DNA of 47,012 nt. It comes from Paucihalobacter sp036825875. GTDB taxonomy: Bacteria; Bacteroidota; Bacteroidia; Flavobacteriales; Flavobacteriaceae. Location: positions 1-47,012 of the forward strand of contig NZ_DAISXK010000021.1 in NCBI RefSeq assembly GCF_036825875.1. Direction: 5' to 3'. Made by a program: the position numbers and the translations under genes. Below the pieces are notes generated by a model, which was not told where the DNA came from, did not search any database, and saw nothing but the letters and a program-made list of their open reading frames with translations. How positions within the stretch are numbered: position 1 is the first letter of the stretch; each line of letters opens with the position of its first letter. This document shows positions 1 through 8,930 of the stretch, piece by piece.

Positions 1-25
1 GCTCTACCAACTGAGCTAAGGCACC
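1..25 (-). tRNA. tRNA, 5' part only
   Basis: Read on the minus strand, the first 25 bases are the 5' acceptor strand and D-arm of a tRNA: GGTGCC, then TTAGCTCAGTTGGTAGAGC. The typical AGCTCAGTTGGTAGAGC D-arm makes the call secure. The anticodon lies outside the window, so identity cannot be read; the acceptor strand would suit tRNA-Phe, but that is recollection, not proof. A well-formed promoter for it lies just upstream (positions 46-76). Confidence 0.9.
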
Positions 26-45
26 AGTCGCGTAAAATGCGGTTG

Positions 46-76
46 CAAATATAGCTTCATTTTTATTATTCACAAA
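46..76 (-). promoter_or_regulatory. Bacteroidota-type promoter of the tRNA
   Basis: On the minus strand a TTTG (76-73) is followed after 19 nt by TATATTTG (53-46), an exact match to the Bacteroidota primary-sigma pattern TTTG / TAnnTTTG. Transcription would start near position 39, about 14 nt before the tRNA 5' end. This is the best-formed promoter in the window. Confidence 0.8.
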
Positions 77-125
77 AATAAACTTTAAAAATTTGATTTT
101 GTAATTTTACAGCCAAATTTTAGCA

Positions 126-851
126 ATGAACCTAATTATTGATGTCGGTAATACCTTGGTGAAACTCGCTTTGTTTCAAGGAGATGTCATGGTAGATAAA
201 AAGGAATTTTCAAAATCCAGAATTTATATAGAGGTAAAAAAATTAGTAAGAGCGAAGCAGCCAAAACGGGCTATTATATCTAATGTTGGAAAGTTGCCTG
301 AGTCCGTCATGAATAAATTAACTGATTTAATACCTATTTTAAATGTAGATGCGACTATAAAGTTACCGTTTAAAAATCTTTATAAAACACCGCATACTAT
401 TGGCTCCGATAGATTGGCACTTGCGGCAGCGGCGGCTATTCAATACCCTAATATTAATGTGCTTGTAATAGATGTCGGCAGTTGTATAACCTACGATTTT
501 ATTGATAAGAACAAGCACTTTCTCGGCGGTGGCATTTCGCCGGGACTGAGCATGAGATATAAAGCGCTCCATACTTTTACAGCCAAGTTGCCGTTATTAA
601 AACCAAGCCCGCCGGATGCATTGTTTGGAGATTCTACGTTATCATCAATACATAGTGGTACTTTTGGCGGATTATTGAAAGAATTAGACGGTGTAATTTC
701 TGATTATAAAAAAAATTACACAGATTTAACAGTTATTTTAACAGGAGGTGATGCCAAACTCTTGGCAAACCGATTAAAAAATAGCATATTTGCCAACTCA
801 AAATTTCTTTTGGAAGGATTAAATAGTCTTTTAGAATTTAATACCAAATAA
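126..851 (+). CDS. coaX: Type III pantothenate kinase
   Basis: Cytoplasmic enzyme that phosphorylates pantothenate in the first step of coenzyme A synthesis. The 241-residue length is normal for CoaX. The ASKHA-fold phosphate motif DVGNT is at residues 6-10, GSDR at 93-96, the second phosphate loop DVGSCITYD at 116-124, GGGISPG at 134-140, and a TGGDA motif lies near 210. The stop codon overlaps the start of the next gene by one base (TAATG), so coaX probably leads the transcript that continues into the envelope genes. A weak -7-like TAATTTTA lies at 102-109. Flavobacteria commonly have coaX upstream of lptC-like genes; here it is chiefly a position marker. Confidence 0.95.
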   Translation: MNLIIDVGNTLVKLALFQGDVMVDKKEFSKSRIYIEVKKLVRAKQPKRAIISNVGKLPESVMNKLTDLIPILNVDATIKLPFKNLYKTPHTIGSDRLALAAAAAIQYPNINVLVIDVGSCITYDFIDKNKHFLGGGISPGLSMRYKALHTFTAKLPLLKPSPPDALFGDSTLSSIHSGTFGGLLKELDGVISDYKKNYTDLTVILTGGDAKLLANRLKNSIFANSKFLLEGLNSLLEFNTK

Positions 852-2158
852 TGATTAAAAAACTTCTGGTAGTTTTTGTAACAGCACTAGCTGTAAATAC
901 TTATTCTCAACAAGGTACTGCATCGCCCTATTCTTTTTACGGTATTGGTACCTTAAATTTTAAAGGCACGGTTGAAAATAGGAGTATGGGTGGATTAAGT
1001 ATCTACAACGATTCTATACATTTAAACCTGCGAAACCCGGCTTTTTACACAGGCAATAATTTAAAAGCTTATAATGAAGAATCACGTCCAGTGCGTTTTT
1101 CTGTTGGAGGAAATTTTAATTCAACAAATTTAAAAAGTAATACAAGTAGCGCTAAGGCTAACGCCACATCTTTCGAATATTTAGCCATGAATTTGCCAAT
1201 AGGTAAATTTGGTCTTGGTTTCGGTTTGCTGCCTTTCACTTCGGTGGGCTACAACTTGCAAGATATTAATGACGAAGAGCGTCTTGCTAATATCTATGAA
1301 GGCGACGGCGGTGTAAATAAGGCCTTTTTGGGTCTTGCCTATTCCGTTAATAAAAAGTTACGAGTTGGACTTGATGTTAGCTATAATTTCGGTAGTATTG
1401 AAAATAGCGCTATAGCTTTTTTACGAGATAGTGAAGGCGTGCCATTACAGTTTCAAACCCGTCAAAACAATCAATCTAATCTCAGTGGTTTGAACTACAA
1501 TTTTGGAGCTAATTATACTACAACTATTTTTGAAAAGTACGATTTAACCGCCTCAGCAACGTTTCAACCAGAATCCAATCTAACTTCAAGAAATAACCGT
1601 TCTTTTTCTACCATCACATTTAATAACACAACTGGAGCCATTAATGAAGTAGATACCATTGAAGCAGATCTTGAAGCTGCAGGATTAGCAGAAACTGATT
1701 TAACCTTACCAATGCGTTATGGTTTTGGAGCTGGTATTGGCTTAAGACAAAAATGGTTTGTAGGTGCAGAATATAGTATGCAACAAACGAGCAAGTTTGC
1801 AAACCCTATTGTAAATATCGATAACTCAACTTTCGAAAATGCCTACAGAATATCTGTAGGTGGTTTTTATCTGCCAAATTATAACGCTTTCACAGGTTAC
1901 TTAAAAAGAGTTACTTACCGTGCTGGTTTGAGATACGAAACTACAGGACTCAACATAAATAATCAGTCCATTGATGAGTTTGGCATTACTTTTGGAATGA
2001 GTCTACCGTTGGGCAATATGTTCTCGCTTTTAAACCTCGGTTTTGAGTACGGACAGCGAGGCACAACGAAAGAAAATTTGATTCAAGAGAACTTTTTCAA
2101 TACAAGTTTAAGTTTATCTTTGAACGATAGATGGTTTCAAAAACGAAAATTTAACTAA
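851..2158 (+). CDS. Putative outer-membrane beta-barrel protein
   Basis: A 435-residue exported protein. A signal peptide spans about residues 1-19 (MIKKLLVVFVTALAVNTYS). The rest is rich in alternating hydrophobic and polar segments with many Gly, Tyr and Phe, and ends in a strand-like region with a terminal aromatic (RWFQKRKFN), as expected for a barrel. No catalytic motif is visible. Early text of the GIGTLNF...RSMGG type recurs in flavobacterial OmpP1/FadL-like or PorV-like barrels, but I do not recognise a named family. It overlaps coaX by one base and precedes a TPR gene and an lptC-like gene. A role in envelope assembly or transport is inference from position. Confidence 0.6.
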   Translation: MIKKLLVVFVTALAVNTYSQQGTASPYSFYGIGTLNFKGTVENRSMGGLSIYNDSIHLNLRNPAFYTGNNLKAYNEESRPVRFSVGGNFNSTNLKSNTSSAKANATSFEYLAMNLPIGKFGLGFGLLPFTSVGYNLQDINDEERLANIYEGDGGVNKAFLGLAYSVNKKLRVGLDVSYNFGSIENSAIAFLRDSEGVPLQFQTRQNNQSNLSGLNYNFGANYTTTIFEKYDLTASATFQPESNLTSRNNRSFSTITFNNTTGAINEVDTIEADLEAAGLAETDLTLPMRYGFGAGIGLRQKWFVGAEYSMQQTSKFANPIVNIDNSTFENAYRISVGGFYLPNYNAFTGYLKRVTYRAGLRYETTGLNINNQSIDEFGITFGMSLPLGNMFSLLNLGFEYGQRGTTKENLIQENFFNTSLSLSLNDRWFQKRKFN

Positions 2159-2171
2159 ATACTCTAAAAAA

Positions 2172-3554
2172 ATGAAAACGAGACTTACTTTAATCTTAGC
2201 AGCCTTAATGGTAAGCGTAAATTTAAGTTTTGCTCAGCAAGATGAAGAATGCATGAACAATCTTCAGATTTTTTCTGAATTCGCAAAAAAGAAAAATTAT
2301 AATGATGCTTATCAACCTTGGATGGCTGTCCGCACCAAATGTCCAAAGTTTAACCGGGCTATTTATCAATACGGCGAACGAATCCTAGACGATAAAATAC
2401 AAAACAGCAATGGTGCTGAAAAGGTCGCTTTTATTAACGATTTATTGTTGCTATGGGACCAGTCATTAGAATATTACCCGCAATACTATAAAAAAGGTAA
2501 AGTTTATGGTGACAAGGCGCAATTGATGTATGACTATAAAAAGGAGCTCAAATTAGATAATGAAACTGTATATAAAGCTTTTGATAAAGCCTATACCGAA
2601 GACAAAGATAATTTCGATAACCCTAAAGGTCTTTACACGTATTTCTCAGTAATGGTTGATTTATTTGATGAAAAAAAGAGAGCTGTTCAAGAAATGTTCG
2701 ATAAGTACGATGATTTAAACGATAAAGTTGAAACCGAAGTCATTAAATATTCAGGGCTGTTAAATCCTTTAGTTGAAAAGGAAGAAGCGGGCAAAACCCT
2801 AACAGATAAAGAGCCAAGCTACAAAAAGAGTTATGAAAGTTACCTGAATGCCTACGATCAAATTTCAAGTGGTATGGAACGTAAGTTGGGTGATAGAGCA
2901 AATTGTGAGGTTTTAATCCCACTGTACGAAAGAGATTTTGAGCAATACAAAACAGACGACGTTTGGTTAAAGCGTTCAGTTAACCGTATGTATGCCAAAG
3001 AATGTACTGATGATCCATTGTATATTAAATTAGTGAAAGCCTACGATGCAGCCGCGCCTTCGTCTGATACTAAAGTCTTTGTTGCTGACTTGTTGATGAA
3101 AGACGGAAAAGAAAGCGAAGCTTTTAAATACTTAGAGCAAGCATATAGTTTGGAAACTGATCCGATCAAAAAAGCAAACCGTGCTGTAAAAATTGGTATT
3201 ACCTTAAAAAATAAAGGTAGATACGCACAAGCAAGAACCTATTTAGAGAATTCTTTAAGGCTCAATCCTTCCAACGGCAGACCACATTTGTTAATTGCGA
3301 GCATGTATGCATCAAGTGCAAATAGCTGTGGAGATACTAACTTTAACAAACGAGCGGTATTTTGGTTAGCGGCACAAGAAGCTGAAAAAGCTGGACGATT
3401 AGACCCAACATTACGCGGTCTTTCAGAACAATCTAAAACAAGTTACGAGGCGAAAGCACCATCAAAAAGCGAAATTTTTCAAGAAGGAAATTCTGGTGAA
3501 ACAATCAATATAAGTTGCTGGATTGGCCGATCCATTAAGGTGCCAAATGTTTAA
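2172..3554 (+). CDS. Exported tetratricopeptide-repeat protein
   Basis: A 460-residue protein with a clear signal peptide ending near residue 21 (SLSFAQQ). The body is alpha-helical. TPR-like helix pairs are clearest in the C-terminal half, about residues 290-400: one repeat starts at AFKYLEQAYSLE and the next at ARTYLENSLRLNP. Two or three Cys in the N-terminal part (ECMNN, TKCPKF) could form a disulfide in the periplasm. No enzyme motif is seen. It begins 13 bases after the barrel gene and overlaps the lptC-like gene by one base, so all three are probably co-transcribed. A periplasmic scaffold partner of the barrel protein is a reasonable guess, not shown by sequence. Confidence 0.65.
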   Translation: MKTRLTLILAALMVSVNLSFAQQDEECMNNLQIFSEFAKKKNYNDAYQPWMAVRTKCPKFNRAIYQYGERILDDKIQNSNGAEKVAFINDLLLLWDQSLEYYPQYYKKGKVYGDKAQLMYDYKKELKLDNETVYKAFDKAYTEDKDNFDNPKGLYTYFSVMVDLFDEKKRAVQEMFDKYDDLNDKVETEVIKYSGLLNPLVEKEEAGKTLTDKEPSYKKSYESYLNAYDQISSGMERKLGDRANCEVLIPLYERDFEQYKTDDVWLKRSVNRMYAKECTDDPLYIKLVKAYDAAAPSSDTKVFVADLLMKDGKESEAFKYLEQAYSLETDPIKKANRAVKIGITLKNKGRYAQARTYLENSLRLNPSNGRPHLLIASMYASSANSCGDTNFNKRAVFWLAAQEAEKAGRLDPTLRGLSEQSKTSYEAKAPSKSEIFQEGNSGETINISCWIGRSIKVPNV

Positions 3555-4111
3555 TGAAATATCTTAAAAAAAATAATATCCTACACTTAGTCACAGTTTT
3601 AGCTGTGACTTTGTGTTTTCAGTGTGCCGATAATTTTAAAAAGGTACAACAAGTAGGCGTGCTTCAAAATGAACCTGCTGGTGTGGCCAAAGACATAAAT
3701 CTAAAATACACCGATTCAGGTTTGTTAACTGCCAATCTTCTCAGTCCGAAAATGCTGGATTATTCAAATAGAGAATTTGGATATTCTGAATTTCCTGAAG
3801 GTATATTTCTAATTCTGTACGATAAAAATCAAAATAAAAGCACTGTTATTTCAGATTATGCCATCTATTACAACGAAACGGCTATGATTGATCTACAGGG
3901 AAATGTTAAACTCGCAACCTACAAAAACGATACGTTGTACACCGATCAGCTTTACTATTTTGAAAAAGATGAATGGGTGTTTACCAACAACCCTTTTAGA
4001 CTGAAATCGCCATCTGGTGATACCTATGGAAACGGCTTAGATTCCGATGTAGATTTCACGCAGATTAACATCTTAGAAATGAATAATAGCGAATTCCAAA
4101 TAGATAATTAA
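3554..4111 (+). CDS. lptC: LptC-like LPS export protein
   Basis: A 185-residue protein with an N-terminal membrane segment or signal (residues about 9-24) ending in a Cys that could be a lipid anchor, although the sequence around it (CFQCADN) is not a canonical lipobox. The remainder is beta-rich with the spacing typical of LptC/LptA jelly rolls: YSDSGLLTANLLSP-like and VISDYAIYYNETAMIDLQGNV-like segments, the latter near residues 95-115. LptC takes LPS from the LptB2FG transporter and passes it to LptA. Bacteroidota versions are short and divergent, so the call rests on the fold-like pattern plus its usual place between coaX and a CNNM gene. Confidence 0.75.
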   Translation: MKYLKKNNILHLVTVLAVTLCFQCADNFKKVQQVGVLQNEPAGVAKDINLKYTDSGLLTANLLSPKMLDYSNREFGYSEFPEGIFLILYDKNQNKSTVISDYAIYYNETAMIDLQGNVKLATYKNDTLYTDQLYYFEKDEWVFTNNPFRLKSPSGDTYGNGLDSDVDFTQINILEMNNSEFQIDN

Positions 4112-4119
4112 TATCTTTG
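4112..4119 (+). promoter_or_regulatory. -7 promoter box, internal to envelope cluster
   Basis: TATCTTTG matches TAnnTTTG exactly and sits between the lptC stop and the next start codon. A good -33 TTTG at the right distance is not seen. Transcription from here would begin near 4126, about 11 nt before the small membrane-protein gene, giving the last genes of the cluster their own promoter. Confidence 0.5.
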
Positions 4120-4136
4120 CGGCTCAACTCTATACA

Positions 4137-4328
4137 ATGACTTTTTTAAAAATATTTCAATACGCCTACCTTGTAGTAGCAGTTTTGTTTTTATACGAAG
4201 CGTTCAAAGCCTGGAATACCGAAGGAAAAATTGATTATATGTCCTTGTTCTTTTTCGCTCTGGCGTTGTTTTTATTTTTCTTCCGAAGAAAATTCAGAAA
4301 GCGATTTGAAGATCGTGGTAAACAATAA
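4137..4328 (+). CDS. Small two-segment membrane protein, 63 aa
   Basis: A 63-residue hypothetical protein. Residues about 4-22 and 34-50 are hydrophobic (FQYAYLVVAVLFLYEAF and MSLFFFALALFLFFF), followed by a very basic tail (RRKFRKRFEDRGKQ). The likely topology is a hairpin with its tail in the cytoplasm. Its start lies just after a TAnnTTTG box and its stop is only three bases before the CNNM-type gene, so translational or functional coupling to that gene is likely. I recognise no named family. Confidence 0.75.
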   Translation: MTFLKIFQYAYLVVAVLFLYEAFKAWNTEGKIDYMSLFFFALALFLFFFRRKFRKRFEDRGKQ

Positions 4329-4331
4329 AGC

Positions 4332-5621
4332 ATGGATTATTCTCTGCTAATAATAGTAGTTTCTTTAATTTTATCAGCCTTTTTTTCAGGAATGGAGATC
4401 GCTTATGTATCATCCAACAAAATTCATATCGAAATTGAAAAAAAGCAAAACGGATTTATAGCCCTAATTTTAGGTAAACTCACAGCAAAACCTTCTAAAT
4501 TTATTGCAAGCATGCTCATTGGTAACAATGTGGCACTCGTTATTTATGGTTTTGTTATGGGCGATGTGTTGGTGAATTGGTTCCAATCCGTTACACCTTC
4601 TGATTTTACCTTCATAAATTACCTTTTTCAAGACCTGCGACTACTGTCGCAAACAGTTATTTCTACTTTAATCATTTTATTTACAGCCGAGTTTTTACCA
4701 AAGGTATTTTTCCAGTTATACTCTAATACACTCATTAAAATTTTCGCGGTTCCTGCCTACTTTTTTTACTTGCTGTTTAGTTTGTTTTCCGATTTTGCTA
4801 TCTGGATTTCCGATATTATTCTTAAACACCTTTTTAAAACGGAAGGCGACAATATGGAGCTGGATTTAAGTAAGGTAGAACTCGGAAATTACATTAGCGA
4901 ACAAATGGAATCCCTTGAAGAGGACGAAGAACTGGACTCCGAAATTCAAATATTTCAAAATGCATTGCAATTTTCAGCTGTAAAAGCACGTGATGTTATG
5001 GTTCCTAGAACCGAGATTATTGCGCTAGACATTCAGGATAAAATAGATGAGTTAAGACAATTATTTATCGAAACTGGGTGTTCCAAAGTATTAATTTACA
5101 AAGAAAATATTGACGACGTTCTAGGCTATGTACATTCATTTGAATTGTTTAAAAAGCCCCAAAATATCAAATCGGTACTACGCCCAGTGGAATTCGTGCC
5201 CGAAGCCATGTTTGTTAAAGACATCATGAACACACTTACTAAAAAACGAAAAAGCATCGCTGTGGTTATTGATGAATATGGCGGGACTTCAGGACTTCTA
5301 ACCGTTGAAGATATTGTAGAAGAATTGTTTGGCGAAATTGAAGACGAACACGATATCGACGAAATGATTGAAGAGCAACTAGACGAAAACACCTTTAAAT
5401 TATCGGCCAGACTAGAAGTTGATTACCTCAACGAAACCTATAAACTCAACCTGCCCGAAAACGAGGCTTACGAAACTTTAGGCGGACTCATTGTTCATAA
5501 AACAGAAGGAATTCCTGAGATAAACGACCGTGTTGAAATAGACCATTTCCTCTTTACCATTCTAGAAGTGTCATCCACAAAAATAGATGTGGTAGAATTG
5601 CAGCTGCAAACCAAGGAATAA
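4332..5621 (+). CDS. CNNM/CorC-type membrane protein with CBS pair
   Basis: A 429-residue protein of the HlyC/CorC (CNNM) family, linked to divalent cation, mainly Mg2+, transport. An N-terminal DUF21 membrane domain with about four hydrophobic segments spans residues 1-170 and contains the typical SAFFSGMEIAYVSS start. A CBS-domain pair spans about 205-330 (ARDVMVPRTEI opens it; KSIAVVIDEYGGTSGLLTVED closes it). A CorC_HlyC C-terminal domain occupies about 345-429. It could be confused with the gliding protein GldE, which shares this architecture; the neighbours here (lptC, ppiD) are not gliding genes, so a generic CNNM name is safer. Confidence 0.9.
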   Translation: MDYSLLIIVVSLILSAFFSGMEIAYVSSNKIHIEIEKKQNGFIALILGKLTAKPSKFIASMLIGNNVALVIYGFVMGDVLVNWFQSVTPSDFTFINYLFQDLRLLSQTVISTLIILFTAEFLPKVFFQLYSNTLIKIFAVPAYFFYLLFSLFSDFAIWISDIILKHLFKTEGDNMELDLSKVELGNYISEQMESLEEDEELDSEIQIFQNALQFSAVKARDVMVPRTEIIALDIQDKIDELRQLFIETGCSKVLIYKENIDDVLGYVHSFELFKKPQNIKSVLRPVEFVPEAMFVKDIMNTLTKKRKSIAVVIDEYGGTSGLLTVEDIVEELFGEIEDEHDIDEMIEEQLDENTFKLSARLEVDYLNETYKLNLPENEAYETLGGLIVHKTEGIPEINDRVEIDHFLFTILEVSSTKIDVVELQLQTKE

Positions 5622-5655
5622 AACGTTCAATAACCAATAAAATACCTTGTTCTAC

Positions 5656-5686
5656 TTTTATTATTAGGTAGAAAATACTATTTTCG
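5656..5686 (+). promoter_or_regulatory. Candidate promoter of the PpiD-like gene
   Basis: TTTT (5656-5659), 19 nt, then TATTTTCG (5679-5686) match the Bacteroidota pattern with one mismatch in each box. The predicted start of transcription, near 5693, lies about 25 nt before the ATG of the peptidyl-prolyl isomerase gene. Confidence 0.45.
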
Positions 5687-5718
5687 CACACTTATTTTTA
5701 TCAACTTAAAACAATAAA

Positions 5719-7878
5719 ATGGCGGTTTTAAATAAAATCAGACAAAAATCAATTGTACTTATAGTGGTAATTGCAATGGCGTTATTTGCCTTTGTATTAT
5801 CAGATCTTTTTAGAAGTGGCACTTTATTTGGAGGAAACCCCGATGTATTAGCAACCATAAACGGTAAAGATGTTAACCGTGTGGAGTTTATGCAACGTGT
5901 GGAAAACAGACAAAACCAAATGGGTCCGCAAAGTTCAACAATGCAAACCATGAACAGTGTTTGGGAGCAAGAGCTACGTACCGTAGTTTTAGAAACCGAA
6001 TTTGACAAACTTGGACTCAGCGTTGAGCAAGACCAAATGCGCGACATCATCAAGGAAAGTTTTGCTATGTATCCAGAATTTCAAAATGAAGCTGGCTTGT
6101 TTGACGAAAACAGAATGGACGCTTTTATTTCAAACCTAAAAGATATCAATCCAGAGCGTGCGCCATTGGGTAACTTCATGATTAATTACAGCGAATGGGC
6201 AAACAACGAGCAGGCTTTAGCCAAAGGTGCTCTAGAGCAGTCGTATTACAATATGATAAAAGCAGGTGTGGGTGCAACTATTTCTGAAGCAGAAGTTGAA
6301 TACAGGAAAGATGCCAGAACAGTGGATGTGAAGTTCGCTTTTGTACCATTTACGAAAATCGCCGATAGCTTAATTGAAATAAAAGAAAGTGACATTAAAG
6401 CTTACGTAGATAGAAATAAAGATCAGTTTGAAGTAGAAGCCACCAGAGACATCGTTTTTGTTGAATTTATTGAAACAGCATCTGAAACCGACGAAGACAA
6501 TATCAAAAATAGCGTTACGGCTTTACTAAACGACAGAGTTGAGTTTAACGAAAGCTCTAAAAGTAACGATACCATCAAAGGCTTTTTAAATACTAAGGAT
6601 ATTGAGACTTTTGTTAATGCCAATTCTGATATCAAACTTTTAGATCGATTTTTAACTAAAAGACAATTGCCAGCGGCCTATGCCGATTCACTTATCACTA
6701 TGCCTGTAGGCAGTATTACATCAGTTTATAAGAACAATAATTTGTTTCAATTAACTAAGGTTCTAGAAGAAATGCAAGTGGCCGATTCGGTAAAACACAG
6801 TCATATTATTGTCCCTTACCAAGGCTCAAATCGTGCCGAAGGTGTAACTACTACGAGAGAAGAAGCTCAATTTATGGTGGACAGCTTGTTGCCTTTGGTA
6901 AAAAATAACAAAACTAAATTTAACGAACTAGCTTCTGAAATTAATTCCGACGGTAGCAAAAGTACCAACGGCGAAGTTGGTTGGACAAGATTGGCAACCT
7001 TCAACCCAAACGCTTTCGATCCAGATTATGCCGATTATATTTTCTACAATCCAGTCGGAACAGTTGAAATTGTTGAAACCCAATACGGTTTTCATATCAT
7101 AAGAATAGACGAAGCAAAAAATTACGAGCGCGCCATTAAAATCGCAAACCTAGCAAGACGCATAGAGCCATCTGAAGAAACCATAAACGAAGTCTTCAAC
7201 CAAAAAGGCCGATTTGAACTAGCGGTTCAGGACAAAGATTTTAATGAAGTAGCTGCCGAAAACAACTACTCGGTGCGTCCAGTTAATGGAGTAAAAGAAT
7301 TAGATGAGCGTATCCCAGGCCTAGACAATCAAAGACCAATCGTGCGTTGGGCATTTGAAAAAGGCACTAAAGAAGGTTCTGTAAAAAGTTTCCCAGTGGC
7401 TGGAAGAGGTTTTGTTGTGGTACAATTAGTAAAGAAAACACCTAAAGGAATTTTAAACGTTGAAGACGCCACTGCAACGGCCTTACCAAAAGTGCGCAAC
7501 GAGAAAAAAGCGGCAATGATTAGAGCCTCTGTAAAAGCAGCAACCGTTGAAGAGTTTGCAGCCAATCAAGGTGAAACCGTTAGAACTGCCAACGCTGTTA
7601 ACATGGCCAGCACTACCTTAGCAGGTGCAGGTAACGAACCCAAAGTAGTTGGTGTTGCTTCAGGCTTAAATGAAGGTGCAACCTCTAAATTAATAGATGG
7701 AGAAAAAGGCGTTTATATGGTACAAGTTACCAAGGTAAACGAAGCACCAGCATTAGATAATTATACGGCAATCATGAACAGATTAACCAATGCCCGTACT
7801 GGCACTGTGTTGTCTAAAGTATACGAAGCTTTAAAAGAAAAGGCTGAAATTGAAGATAACAGAGCCTTATTTTACTAG
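5719..7878 (+). CDS. PpiD-like peptidyl-prolyl isomerase / periplasmic chaperone
   Basis: A 719-residue folding factor anchored in the inner membrane. One transmembrane helix lies at residues about 13-30 (VLIVVIAMALFAFVLSDLF). A SurA_N-like chaperone domain follows (ATINGKDVNRVEFMQRVE near residue 45). A parvulin-type rotamase domain lies near 350-475, with HSHIIVPY at its start, GEVGWTRL, and the closing QYGFHIIRI. Another large periplasmic domain runs to the C terminus. This layout matches PpiD, which helps newly secreted and outer-membrane proteins fold. The gene has its own candidate promoter and is closed by a strong terminator. Confidence 0.88.
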   Translation: MAVLNKIRQKSIVLIVVIAMALFAFVLSDLFRSGTLFGGNPDVLATINGKDVNRVEFMQRVENRQNQMGPQSSTMQTMNSVWEQELRTVVLETEFDKLGLSVEQDQMRDIIKESFAMYPEFQNEAGLFDENRMDAFISNLKDINPERAPLGNFMINYSEWANNEQALAKGALEQSYYNMIKAGVGATISEAEVEYRKDARTVDVKFAFVPFTKIADSLIEIKESDIKAYVDRNKDQFEVEATRDIVFVEFIETASETDEDNIKNSVTALLNDRVEFNESSKSNDTIKGFLNTKDIETFVNANSDIKLLDRFLTKRQLPAAYADSLITMPVGSITSVYKNNNLFQLTKVLEEMQVADSVKHSHIIVPYQGSNRAEGVTTTREEAQFMVDSLLPLVKNNKTKFNELASEINSDGSKSTNGEVGWTRLATFNPNAFDPDYADYIFYNPVGTVEIVETQYGFHIIRIDEAKNYERAIKIANLARRIEPSEETINEVFNQKGRFELAVQDKDFNEVAAENNYSVRPVNGVKELDERIPGLDNQRPIVRWAFEKGTKEGSVKSFPVAGRGFVVVQLVKKTPKGILNVEDATATALPKVRNEKKAAMIRASVKAATVEEFAANQGETVRTANAVNMASTTLAGAGNEPKVVGVASGLNEGATSKLIDGEKGVYMVQVTKVNEAPALDNYTAIMNRLTNARTGTVLSKVYEALKEKAEIEDNRALFY

Positions 7879-7903
7879 AATTAGTTATATAAATTATATT
7901 AAA

Positions 7904-7930
7904 AAGCTTCACTTAGGTGAGGCTTTTTTT
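7904..7930. terminator. Intrinsic terminator, works both ways
   Basis: A 9-bp stem (7904-7912 with 7917-7925, one G-T wobble) and a TTAG loop are followed by five further T on the plus strand. On the minus strand the same stem runs into TTTTTAATAT. It ends the PpiD-like gene and could also end the convergent mevalonate operon. Confidence 0.85.
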
Positions 7931-8006
7931 ATTTCAATCACAGCGTAAAAAAACATTAAACATTGAACAGAATCTGAACCAAAACCGCCAATCGACCACA
8001 GGAAAA

Positions 8007-8918
8007 TTATTTCACCATTTCCGAAAAAGGAATCACTATCTCAAACCCTTTACTTTTGAAGTAATTTTCAGGATTTTCACCAGACCGTACCATGATAAAA
8101 TCGCCACCCCATGCACCTAAACTTTTTATGCTACCAGCGAAGTCTTTAAAATATTGTTCTTTAACTGGCGGAAGATTCAATAGTTTTGATATAATTCCTT
8201 CGTGTGAAGTGATTAATTGGTCAAAACTTTGAGTGTCTTTGCAAATTAATAGCTCCTTGGTAATGCCGCTTATGTCGTCAATGGCCGATTGTATATTTCC
8301 CCGATTGACTTGATAGTGTGCGATGGCTTGCCGGCTGTTTTGTTTTTTGTTTAGATATACGAAATATAGCTGTGTTTTAAAACTCGGATTAAAATTTTGA
8401 GTCGTGACGGTTCTTTCAGTTGTATTCTTTAATTGATAGGTAATCGCTGTGTCATGCTGAGCACAGGCAATATCATAACCGCTGCCACCAAAGGTTTTCG
8501 AAAGTAATTCATAGGCATCTACCTTGGCCCAATTAGCAATATTATTAATTAACGTAGACGATGAACCCAGACCCCAATGTCTGTTAAAAGTTAGTTTTGA
8601 ACTCATGTCAAAACCTCGTTGTGGCAATAAAAACTTCGGATTTAACTGCTGGGCGACTTGAAAAATGTTTACCAAGGTTTTGGCAATGTGGTCATCTGGT
8701 TTATTGCTGCTAATAGTTTGCCCGTCAAAATTAAGTACGGTTTCAAACCAAACCTTATCGTTAAGGTCTAAACTTTGCCAGGAAATATTAGGTTTGTTAT
8801 TTTCTACCAGGGTTAAATACTGACCGAAAACAGTAGGTACAGCCAAAGCGAAAGCACCGTCAAGTACGGTATATTCCCCAGTGATTAATAATTTTCCGTT
8901 GCTGTAAAACTGTGGCAA
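8007..8918 (-). CDS. GYDIA family GHMP kinase
   Basis: A 303-residue GHMP-fold kinase. The N terminus carries the substrate-binding segment GKLLITGEYTVLDG. The phosphate loop GLGSSST lies near residue 116, and the family-naming GSGYDIACAQ segment near 144-153. In Flavobacteria this family sits with mevalonate-pathway genes and is taken to be a mevalonate-type kinase; the exact substrate is inference. It starts 12 bases after the HMG-CoA reductase stop, so the two genes are one transcript. Both catalyse early steps toward isopentenyl diphosphate in the cytoplasm. Confidence 0.88.
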   Translation of the reverse strand: MPQFYSNGKLLITGEYTVLDGAFALAVPTVFGQYLTLVENNKPNISWQSLDLNDKVWFETVLNFDGQTISSNKPDDHIAKTLVNIFQVAQQLNPKFLLPQRGFDMSSKLTFNRHWGLGSSSTLINNIANWAKVDAYELLSKTFGGSGYDIACAQHDTAITYQLKNTTERTVTTQNFNPSFKTQLYFVYLNKKQNSRQAIAHYQVNRGNIQSAIDDISGITKELLICKDTQSFDQLITSHEGIISKLLNLPPVKEQYFKDFAGSIKSLGAWGGDFIMVRSGENPENYFKSKGFEIVIPFSEMVK

Positions 8919-8930
8919 TTTATTGAGATT

